This document shows positions 5,598 through 13,645 of a DNA stretch of 20,515 nucleotides, in pieces (position 1 is the first letter of the stretch; the number at the start of each line of letters is the position of its first letter). Origin of the DNA: a virus. The position numbers were made by a program, and so were the translations under genes. The notes beneath the pieces were generated by a model. That model made no database searches and was not told the DNA's origin. It was given only the letters and a program-made list of their open reading frames with translations. Location: IMG/VR virus record IMGVR_UViG_3300032299_000719, positions 1 through 20,515 of that record. One strand, given 5' to 3'.

Positions 5598-8500
5598 TTA
5601 TTTGTTTTGGTAGTTAAGGATTCGTTGAATAGCAGCGTCTGGTCTGCCTTCCTGCTGTTGTATTTCTACCGCTGTGCGCTCTACAGCAGCCCTACGGAGG
5701 TTTGGATACTCCTGGTGGAGCTGGGCCTCTGCACGCTTCTGGGCCTGGGTAAATAGGGTATCAATGGCTTGATAAAACTTACTGGCTTTGACATCAAGCC
5801 CGTACTGTTTATCAGCATCCCTACTTTTAATTCCCATGTCTCTCATCTTGGCGTAGGATTCCATCTCAGCTTTGATGGCTGGTTTAGCAAACAACTTTTC
5901 CAACTGTCCTTCTAGGTTTTGTTGACCAATAAGGAACTGCATTTTGGAGCGCTGCTCTGGGGTAAGTTTATTCCCGTTGCTATCAGTTTTGAACTTTCTA
6001 ACTACTTCATACCCACTTTCCCTAAGGGTTTGGCGAGTTGGAGTATCAGTGCCAGTAAATCTAAGAGGGGAGACAGAGTTGATAAGTCTTTGGATGGGAG
6101 GAGTCCAGCCAACCAAGCTACCATCAAGAATGTCATACTTCTCAGGAAGTTCACCTTTGAAGTATGGGTTTGCGTTCTGGATCCGCTGGAAGGTTGATTG
6201 GAGATCATAATCTAACTCACGCATCCCAGGATTCATGATATTTGATAACTCACGACGGGCGCCAGCATAGGGAATAAAGGAGTTCATTTGATTGGCAAAA
6301 GTGCTGCCAATCTTATCCAGGCTTCCACTAGAGACAGCATCAATGATACCCCCAAGATCAACTATCCCTTGCAGGAAACTTTTGTTTGTGATGTTTTGAG
6401 CTATCATCCAGCTGACTTTCTGGAACATCTGTTCAGTACCAGGCTCTTTGAGGCTATTGGAGTTATCTCCAATATCAGCAACTGTAGACAGGAAACTATT
6501 AAAGGGTTCGAGGGCTGTATATTCAACCCAGGTATCTCCCACCTTAAATGATCTCGGCTTCCAGCCAGTCTGCATCCAAACGTCCCGTTCTGCTCGATCT
6601 ATAGGACCATTGCCAGTAAGCTTTCCAGATAAGTAAAGGCTAATTGCACTACCTACAGCCACATACCCAGCAGCTATTCTACCTTTCATCAGCATCTGAG
6701 CTTCAAGGAGTTGGCCAGGGTCGTTGATGCCATACACCCTTACCTTGTCCAAATTGTCAGACGTTGCAGCCATGACATCACGGTACTCATCAGAAAAGGT
6801 TGCCAGGATTGGAGTGTGCTTTTTAACAAGCTCAAGAGCGTTGACACCTGTCTTCATAAATAGAAAGAAAGGTTTGACGGCAGGGATGTTAAAAGCAGGC
6901 TCCAGACGCTTCATGTACTCTGGGAGAGGAAGACGCAGTGATGCTTCCTCTGACATCCTTTTAGCGTAATCGCTTAGAGTCTGTGGATTTTGATTGGCTA
7001 GAAACTCATCGGTGTACTTAGAAACCAACTCCTTCATATCTTTACCACCCGTCTCATCCCAGGCTTTGCTAAAAGCTCTCACCTTGGCATCGACTCTTGA
7101 CATAATTACACTGGTACCGTCATCCAGCCCTTGCATAAATACGTTGGGATACTTTGCTCCTATCCAGGAATTGAAATTGAATAGTGCATCAGTGATGCGG
7201 TACCAGACTTTAGGAGCCGTATCAGGGCCAGCATTAATGATTCTCCCAAGATCAGTCCACTCTTGTCTCGAAGCATAACGACCAACCGCTTCAGTAACCC
7301 TACTACCAGTGACATTCATCTCACCGTTTATGTTGGTGATGATAGTATTTCTGGCCGCTCTCCAAGCTTCTGTGGTTGCTGACATTGCAGCTTCCATACT
7401 GGATAGACCTAAGGCAAAGCCTTTTGGATCACCAGAAACAAGACCACCTAGGGCAGTCATAACAGGTCGGGTGTAAGTCATAAGGCTACCCCCAAGAGTT
7501 GCCCTAGCAAGGGTCCGTGGCCCGCTTAGAATGCCATTAATAGATACAGCCTGCCATTGCCTGATAAGTTCATTTGATTCCTCTGCTGGAACTGCCCCAT
7601 CAAAGAAGTCTTTAAAACCTGGCATGGAGAAGCGCTTCTTAAGCACTTCATACATTTCGTTGAGAGATTTTGGAGAGCCGTTTGCAAGCACAGCGGCATC
7701 AAGGAACCCTCTGGCCAACTCTGGGTTGGTGTCGAAGATCATGCGAAGATCCTTCATAGAAGAATCAACCTGCATGTCAATTTGCTGTAGACGGGCAGGC
7801 ATTGCTCCGGAATCCGCTTTCAGCCCTTGCAGGTCAAAGCCACTGATGTATTTGGCTCTTGCTGTTTCAGCCAGCATGAACTTCATTCGGTTAACTAAGG
7901 CGTCAACCGACCGGCTATTATCCATGGAACCATCGAGGGTCCTAGCCACCGTGGCAAGATCAGAGATCTCTCCAGCGGTTGTGTGGATCAGCATTTCGAC
8001 GGCCCTGTGATCGACCAAACCAAGGAACCGCTCCTGGGTGCCAGTAAGCGCATTAGTGCGATCTCTGGGGTCCACTGCGCCCTCAGTAAGCATCTTCTTA
8101 AGTCCCTCCAGATCGTCAGGGTTATCCACAACCTCATCAAGGAGATCGAGATACCTAGCAGTGGAGAGATTCCTAAGCTGCTTTGCTTCGGCAAACGGTG
8201 TTTCATTCAATTCAACATCAATCCCCTTAGCCACCTCTTGGATGATCTTGCGGCGATCTGGATCAAATTGAGCTAGACGCTTTTCAAGGGCTGCTTCGGT
8301 GTAAACCGCCACCCTCCGGCCATTGGCTTGGGTGGGGTCCATAGCCATGATATAAGCATCACGGAGATTTTTGTAATATGCCTTCCCTGTTCCTGGGGTA
8401 AACAGCGCTTTGTCTGGGCGGTCGAAGAGGGGGGAATTGACCCAAGCGTTGGGCTCTAGTCCCTCAGGATCATCAGCCAGGACGTTCTTTACCTTTTCAT

Positions 8501-9593
8501 CAAAGTTAGCCTGGCGGGAATCCGCGTCTTTGGCAATCCTGGCTTCTCCCTTGGATTTGGGATTTAATTCAAGGTCCAGCTCTGTGTACTGTTTCTTAAT
8601 GGCCTTGGTTAGTTGCTCGGCTCCTGAGTAGTCAGGGTCTGATGCCCGAAGGACAGCCTTTTCCTCAGCAGTCAGTGTTTGACCACCCTTAAAAGATGCT
8701 TCCTTTTCAGTTAAGACCTTTTGAGCTTTCTTGTAATCCTTTTCCAGCTGTTGATACTGCTGAAGTTTGGGCTCTGGTGGCAGCTTTGCTCCTTTGGCGG
8801 CTACGCTGGCGCGTCTCCAGCCCAAGGCAAGCTCTCCAGCCAATCCAAGACCAACACCTTCCAATACATTTTTAGCCCTCCGCTCTAGTGGAGTATCGTC
8901 ATCCTCAATAGCCAGTGGCGTCGGCAACCACGGCATCAACTCCTTCAAGTTATTTGAAAGAGTTTCACCTTCGCTGTAGCTGCTCATGAAGTCCACAGCA
9001 GCGCCCTCTAGGACGCCCTTTGTAGCCATCCTGACAAGCTTGCCACCCCTAGAGGCAGCCTTATCAGTATTCAGGGCTTGAGACAGTGCAGTGGCTCCTG
9101 GGACCCTCATAGCCTTTGCCCCTCTTGCAGCCCGTCTTGTAAGGACAGCTAGGGTCCCGTATTCAGCGATTCCGCGGAGCAACCCACCCCAAACGGTCCT
9201 GGTAAGCGGCTCCTTCTCATCAGCCACCTGAAGCCAGGTTGGCTTGAAGTGGGGGTCTGCGATTTGACCGGTCAGGAGCTTTTCAGTGGTTCCACCAACT
9301 GATTCAGCAGCATCAATGACACCACCAACAACAGCGCCGCCAGCCTCTGCCAGGTTTTCCATAACCCCCATAGGCTTGGACCCAGCGGCTTTCTCAGTCT
9401 GCTGGAGTTGACCCTCCTGCGCTGCAGCGTCTTGGGTCTCCAATTCGGCTCTTTGAGCCTCCTGCTGGGCCCTTAGCTGATCATCTGCTGAGACAGCTTC
9501 TGATGTAGCCAGGGCCTCCTGTGTTGCGGCTTCGCGCCGCGCTTCCCCGGCACCGGTCGGAACCATGCCCCTAGGGATGTATGAGCTTGTCAT
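5598..9593 (-). CDS. Internal virion (ejection) protein, gp16 position
   Basis: The product has 1331 residues, nearly the length of T7 gp16 (1318), and lies in the gp16 slot directly before the tail fibre. The N-terminus (about 1-80) is a Gln/Glu/Ala-rich coiled coil. Further in are Gly/Ala-rich segments (GGAVVGGVIDAAE; GVGLGLAGELALGW) and hydrophobic helices at about 960-990 (GRIAAGYVAVGSAISLYLSG). The segment GWKPRSFKVGDTWVEYTALE recurs in large podovirus ejection proteins. The C-terminus is again helical and Gln-rich. I see no lysozyme signature at the N-terminus, where T7 gp16 has its transglycosylase; that activity sits in the neighbouring protein. It is expected to enter the host envelope and help form the DNA channel. 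Its ATG shares one base with the preceding stop. Confidence 0.87.
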   Translation of the reverse strand: MTSSYIPRGMVPTGAGEARREAATQEALATSEAVSADDQLRAQQEAQRAELETQDAAAQEGQLQQTEKAAGSKPMGVMENLAEAGGAVVGGVIDAAESVGGTTEKLLTGQIADPHFKPTWLQVADEKEPLTRTVWGGLLRGIAEYGTLAVLTRRAARGAKAMRVPGATALSQALNTDKAASRGGKLVRMATKGVLEGAAVDFMSSYSEGETLSNNLKELMPWLPTPLAIEDDDTPLERRAKNVLEGVGLGLAGELALGWRRASVAAKGAKLPPEPKLQQYQQLEKDYKKAQKVLTEKEASFKGGQTLTAEEKAVLRASDPDYSGAEQLTKAIKKQYTELDLELNPKSKGEARIAKDADSRQANFDEKVKNVLADDPEGLEPNAWVNSPLFDRPDKALFTPGTGKAYYKNLRDAYIMAMDPTQANGRRVAVYTEAALEKRLAQFDPDRRKIIQEVAKGIDVELNETPFAEAKQLRNLSTARYLDLLDEVVDNPDDLEGLKKMLTEGAVDPRDRTNALTGTQERFLGLVDHRAVEMLIHTTAGEISDLATVARTLDGSMDNSRSVDALVNRMKFMLAETARAKYISGFDLQGLKADSGAMPARLQQIDMQVDSSMKDLRMIFDTNPELARGFLDAAVLANGSPKSLNEMYEVLKKRFSMPGFKDFFDGAVPAEESNELIRQWQAVSINGILSGPRTLARATLGGSLMTYTRPVMTALGGLVSGDPKGFALGLSSMEAAMSATTEAWRAARNTIITNINGEMNVTGSRVTEAVGRYASRQEWTDLGRIINAGPDTAPKVWYRITDALFNFNSWIGAKYPNVFMQGLDDGTSVIMSRVDAKVRAFSKAWDETGGKDMKELVSKYTDEFLANQNPQTLSDYAKRMSEEASLRLPLPEYMKRLEPAFNIPAVKPFFLFMKTGVNALELVKKHTPILATFSDEYRDVMAATSDNLDKVRVYGINDPGQLLEAQMLMKGRIAAGYVAVGSAISLYLSGKLTGNGPIDRAERDVWMQTGWKPRSFKVGDTWVEYTALEPFNSFLSTVADIGDNSNSLKEPGTEQMFQKVSWMIAQNITNKSFLQGIVDLGGIIDAVSSGSLDKIGSTFANQMNSFIPYAGARRELSNIMNPGMRELDYDLQSTFQRIQNANPYFKGELPEKYDILDGSLVGWTPPIQRLINSVSPLRFTGTDTPTRQTLRESGYEVVRKFKTDSNGNKLTPEQRSKMQFLIGQQNLEGQLEKLFAKPAIKAEMESYAKMRDMGIKSRDADKQYGLDVKASKFYQAIDTLFTQAQKRAEAQLHQEYPNLRRAAVERTAVEIQQQEGRPDAAIQRILNYQNK

Positions 9594-12500
9594 TAGATAT
9601 CGGCGTAGATTTGGTTAGCCATGGATCGCGGATCGACAGGTTTGTCGTTAAGCCTGCGTTCAAGATGGAGGTGTGGCCCCGAAGAAGAACCAGTATCTCC
9701 AGTCAGGGCAAAGACTTTTCTGGGGCTAATCTCCTGGCCGACCTTGACCTTTATGCTGTTGAGGTGAGCAAATCGAGCAATAGCACCATCGGGCATCCTG
9801 ATGTCCACGAACTTGCCGTAACCCCGCGGGTCATTGCCAATATAATCGACTGTCCCTGGGACCTTGAGGCTAAGCTTGCTGTTGCTCTCAGTGGCATAGT
9901 CCACACCTTTGTGATCTGTCGAAGCACCTGGTACCGGCTCCCCCCTGGGTCCCATCAGGCTAGTAATCCTGACCTGCGACAGCTGTCGTCTGGCCGAAGC
10001 GGACATCAAGCGATCATCACGGTAGGGATTGCTAGAGCCATCCTGGCTTGCTCCTTGGCTGAGCCAGTCGGCGGCAAGAGGGCGATGCTCCTTCTGCATC
10101 CTGGCAACATGTGTAGCTACAGGACCATTAGAATCGGACAAGAAGTTCCTGCCAGTTGCTCTGGCCTGTGCCGTATAGGCTGGGGCCTGAACCGCCTGAT
10201 ACAGAACATGGAGGCCATCGCCTTGGCGAACCCCTGAAGCCCTCATGTAATTCACCACGGCTTGGGCCTGCTCCATTGGAGACATGCCTGGCCGGACCCC
10301 ATACTTCCTTTGATTATCAGGAGAAAACTGAATCCAGCCGAGATACTGCCCACCATCACCGCCCCACCTATCAAGCCCGCGCCGATAAGCACCGCTTACA
10401 AGGTTTCCACCAGTCTCATAGTTAATAAAGGTGGCCATATCAACAGGATCAACACCTAATTGCTTTGCCATGAAGGCGATCGCCTGTCGATCCTGACCTG
10501 GTCCTACCTGCCCGGCACCAATAACCGCCCTAGAGGATCTAGCGCCAGTCGGTACTCGGTTAATAAGCTCCCTCAATCGGGGATCTCCAGAGGATTCTAT
10601 CTCTTGTGTTGCGAAATCACGCTCTCTAGGAGTCATACCGTGTAAAGCCCTTTGGGCGTTGATGATGTCGTAGGGTGACATTGACTTGCCTTTGGGTAGT
10701 GAGTTGGCAATCAAAGTCGCAATGAGGGGAATAGGTGCCTTTAGGTCGGAAGTCTGCTCTAGGATATGCTTTGGTATCAGCTTTTCTGTATTGATTGCTG
10801 ATACTCCACCAGACCTAACTCGGCTTACTGTGTATTGAACATCCTTAGCAGCAATATTGTACTGACCTGCCTGATTTGCTTTTGAGGAAAAGAGCCCAAA
10901 CTCCCCATCGTTAAACGAATAAGGACCAAACTGCTTTCTTCCAGTCAATTCCTCACGATCTGTTTCAATCTGAGCCACTACATCACGGCCAGCCTGGGCA
11001 TAGGCATCCTCTGCAGTCTTACCGGCGTTCATGTAGTTCGTGGCCAACTTGTCCAACTGCCGCAGGGCGTGAGCTTCTGCGAAGTAGAACGATGCGGGCC
11101 TTACATTCGTAGTGCCTGTGATCTTGGCGTTAGCCAGTAGGGCGGCGCTGATGGCTGGTTTGGATATATCTCTCAAGCCCTTGCTAATTGATTCAGCCTT
11201 CCTGGTACCTTCTTCAGCTATCTTACGTAGATTGGCATCAAACCGAACTTTAAGGGGGTATTTCCCACTGTCAAGCTCCTCAATTGTAAGCTCTCCTGCC
11301 TGTGCCAGGGCTTCCACATTGGCTCTTGACTCTTCGAGAGTCCGGGCCTGCAGGGTTAAGTTCTGTTGGTATTGGATGATCCGTTGATCTACTTTGCCAT
11401 CAAACTTTTGCCTAGATGCTTCAATTACTTCACCCACCTGAGCATCATCGGCACCACCTTCGATGGAGTTTAAGACGTTCATTGTCTCGTCAGACCAGTT
11501 CTCGAAGGCCTGGTCTCCCATCTTGTCTTGGAGATCCTCGTCAGAGGCTTTTTGGGTGTTGATCTTGCGTCGGGCTTCAGCGAATTCAGCGCTCCTTAAA
11601 TCACCGTAGGTCTTGCCAGGTTGGTAAGATTCAGCAGATTCCAAGGCATCCAAGGCCTCCATATTCCCATTCTTGACGAGATGCTCTAGGGTCATCTGGA
11701 AGGCCCTCAGAGGGCGAATGACACCCTTATCATCCCGAAGGTGGGTAAGCTGCCTCATCGTCTCCTTAAGGCTGCCTACGGGGTCACCACCAGCTTCTAG
11801 TGCAGCATCAAGTTGGAAGAAAGTTTCAGAAGTCCTTTCATCATCGCGGGCTTTATCAAAGAGTTCACGCTCCCGGTTAAGGATGGCATCCTCAGCCTCT
11901 CGCATCTTCTGTAGTGCTGGACCCAGAAACTTGGGATTCATTCCCAGTAAGCCCTGATCCTTGATGAACTTCCTAAATAAAACAGAATTGACGGCTGCCA
12001 GTTCGTCTGGACCTTGGGCGGTCATTGGGGTGATGATCTTGACTTCACCAGTGGCGGGTGACTTGTACTGGATTTCAGTCTTGTCTTGTTCGTAGGCTTG
12101 TTGCAATGTGCGGGGCCATTGAGCCACAGCCATGTTGCTGCGTGCTAAGGCCCTTCCAAGCTCATAGCCTTTCGACAGTTTCCTAACTGCCTCGACCGAT
12201 TCTGGCTGTGCTCCAGCATCCCGAAGATCGTCAGCGGTTCGCTGCATGATTTCGTCTTGCTGACGGAGTTGGGTCACACCTTGCTCCACAAGAGCAGCGT
12301 CTTGCGGTTGCTGCCCAAGGAGGTACTGGTCAGCAAACCCCTGCTCCATGTCGGCCTGCTCTTGGGCCTGCTTTCGCTCGGTAATCTGCTTATAAATAGT
12401 CGCAGAGAACTTGCTGAGGGACTCCAAAAGCGGCATAACACCATCATTTGGTTGATTCCTGATCACCCCTTCAGCGTTTGCAATCCTGGTCCTAAGGTTC

Positions 12501-12766
12501 TGCTCTGTGGCTCTCTGGGCGGCTGCCTTGGCAGACTCACTTAGCTCAAAGTTGCGCCCGCGATTAGCCGCTTCCAGGCGTTGTGCAGCCTCTTGGCCAG
12601 CCTGGAAAGCGTTGCGGTTGTTTTGCTCGATGTTTTGATTCTCACGGAGCTGTCGTGACAGCCCCGCCCCTTGCTGGAGAATAGAATCAATCTTGCCTGT
12701 GCTTAGTTGTACGGGATTAAACCCTCTTTCGCGAGCTTGCCCACGAAATTCAATCTGCTCGGCCAT
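9593..12766 (-). CDS. Internal virion protein, gp15 position, with transglycosylase and M23 peptidase domains
   Basis: This 1057-residue protein is longer than T7 gp15 (747). The N-terminal part (FRGQARERGFNPVQLSTGKI, then long Gln/Ala/Glu-rich helices to about 700) matches gp15-type ejection proteins of marine podoviruses. At about residues 765-905 is a lysozyme-fold, transglycosylase-like domain with probable catalytic Glu784 in INYETGGNLVSGAYRRG and a downstream GQYLGWIQFSPDNQRKYG. At about 920-1050 is an M23 (LytM-type) metallopeptidase with the zinc motif HxxxD at 952-956 (DHKGVDYA), a His at about 1001 (FAHLN) and HxH at 1032-1034 (GPHLHLE). Such a protein could cut both glycan strands and peptide cross-links when DNA is injected. 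It starts at ATG 12766, with no ribosome site, 9 bases after the gp14-like stop. Confidence 0.9.
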   Translation of the reverse strand: MAEQIEFRGQARERGFNPVQLSTGKIDSILQQGAGLSRQLRENQNIEQNNRNAFQAGQEAAQRLEAANRGRNFELSESAKAAAQRATEQNLRTRIANAEGVIRNQPNDGVMPLLESLSKFSATIYKQITERKQAQEQADMEQGFADQYLLGQQPQDAALVEQGVTQLRQQDEIMQRTADDLRDAGAQPESVEAVRKLSKGYELGRALARSNMAVAQWPRTLQQAYEQDKTEIQYKSPATGEVKIITPMTAQGPDELAAVNSVLFRKFIKDQGLLGMNPKFLGPALQKMREAEDAILNRERELFDKARDDERTSETFFQLDAALEAGGDPVGSLKETMRQLTHLRDDKGVIRPLRAFQMTLEHLVKNGNMEALDALESAESYQPGKTYGDLRSAEFAEARRKINTQKASDEDLQDKMGDQAFENWSDETMNVLNSIEGGADDAQVGEVIEASRQKFDGKVDQRIIQYQQNLTLQARTLEESRANVEALAQAGELTIEELDSGKYPLKVRFDANLRKIAEEGTRKAESISKGLRDISKPAISAALLANAKITGTTNVRPASFYFAEAHALRQLDKLATNYMNAGKTAEDAYAQAGRDVVAQIETDREELTGRKQFGPYSFNDGEFGLFSSKANQAGQYNIAAKDVQYTVSRVRSGGVSAINTEKLIPKHILEQTSDLKAPIPLIATLIANSLPKGKSMSPYDIINAQRALHGMTPRERDFATQEIESSGDPRLRELINRVPTGARSSRAVIGAGQVGPGQDRQAIAFMAKQLGVDPVDMATFINYETGGNLVSGAYRRGLDRWGGDGGQYLGWIQFSPDNQRKYGVRPGMSPMEQAQAVVNYMRASGVRQGDGLHVLYQAVQAPAYTAQARATGRNFLSDSNGPVATHVARMQKEHRPLAADWLSQGASQDGSSNPYRDDRLMSASARRQLSQVRITSLMGPRGEPVPGASTDHKGVDYATESNSKLSLKVPGTVDYIGNDPRGYGKFVDIRMPDGAIARFAHLNSIKVKVGQEISPRKVFALTGDTGSSSGPHLHLERRLNDKPVDPRSMANQIYADI

Positions 12767-12775
12767 TTTAGATAG

Positions 12776-13642
12776 TTAGAATCTGCCACCAAAGGCAGCG
12801 AATGTTGACAATCCTGCGTTGAGGAAGTTATTAGCGATACTTAAGCCAGATGGTGTTCTGACAGTGTTAGTGCCTTTCATCGGCGCAGGGCCCCTTTCAG
12901 GCTTTAATGGATCCAACAGCGTTGCTCTTGGCATCGACAACGGAGCCATCGGTGTGGGGGCTAGAAGGGGGGAAAGCATCCGACGTGCATCAGCAGCGAA
13001 GTCAGCCTGGTACTGGTCGTTGTAGACTTGCTTTTCGTTAGCAAGGCTTTCCCGTTCAGCACTTAGAAGGTTTGCTGCCATGATTGCCTGATTCCGCCCG
13101 TAGCTGGCCATTACACCGCCTGTGAGGCGTCCTGCTGATACACCCTGACCTGCTCTGGCTTCTACAGCCCCAGCCTCTTGGAGTCCTTTTACAAGCATGT
13201 CCTGGTGTTGGAAAGACATTCCTTTGATCAGTTCGTTGTAACGCCTACTTTCAGCATTTAAGGCATCCTGCGACGCGATGGCATTGAGCCGCCGCTGATC
13301 ACCATAAACCTTCTCTGATTGGTTATAGGCCCGGACCTGATTCGCATACTCGAAGTTTCTGATGGCCAGGGTGTAGCCATAATCCCTGGCAGCTGTGTCT
13401 TCCAGATAGCGGAGGTTGTTCTCCTGATTCTGCCTGGCTACTTTTGTTTCCTTTTTAGCAAACTTATATTGGCGCTCTGTCTGCTTCCAGTTAAAGTTAT
13501 CTACCGACGTATCGTATTTGTATTGGGCCTCAATCCTCTTTTGTTCTGCGGCCCTCGCCTTGCGTGCTTCTGAAGCTTGCGCACCGGAAGAGAGAAGGCC
13601 ACCAGCGATACCGGCAACACCGGCAATAAGACCTGCGACCAT
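12776..13642 (-). CDS. Internal virion protein, gp14 position
   Basis: The product has 288 residues (T7 gp14 has 196). It begins with a hydrophobic Gly/Ala segment (residues 1-18, MVAGLIAGVAGIAGGLLS), followed by a long charged and Gln/Asn-rich helical region at about 20-225 containing many Arg, Lys, Gln and Tyr. It ends in a Pro-rich section and GLSTFAAFGGRF. This layout and the position between tail tubular B and the two giant ejection proteins match gp14 of T7-like phages, which enters the outer membrane during infection. It has the best ribosome site in the window, AGGAGG 9 bases before ATG 13642, suggesting high translation. The preceding stop is 3 bases away. Confidence 0.88.
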   Translation of the reverse strand: MVAGLIAGVAGIAGGLLSSGAQASEARKARAAEQKRIEAQYKYDTSVDNFNWKQTERQYKFAKKETKVARQNQENNLRYLEDTAARDYGYTLAIRNFEYANQVRAYNQSEKVYGDQRRLNAIASQDALNAESRRYNELIKGMSFQHQDMLVKGLQEAGAVEARAGQGVSAGRLTGGVMASYGRNQAIMAANLLSAERESLANEKQVYNDQYQADFAADARRMLSPLLAPTPMAPLSMPRATLLDPLKPERGPAPMKGTNTVRTPSGLSIANNFLNAGLSTFAAFGGRF

Positions 13643-13645
13643 TTG

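Noticed and set aside
9581-10237. Long plus-strand open frame (218 codons) and similar plus-strand frames across the window
   Set aside because: They lie antisense to well-supported structural genes, have no family features and no ribosome sites, and the dense minus-strand gene series explains the sequence.
10476-10483. GCGATCGC, the HIP1 palindrome abundant in many cyanobacterial genomes
   Set aside because: I noticed only one copy, inside coding sequence, which is too little to count as host evidence or as a functional site.
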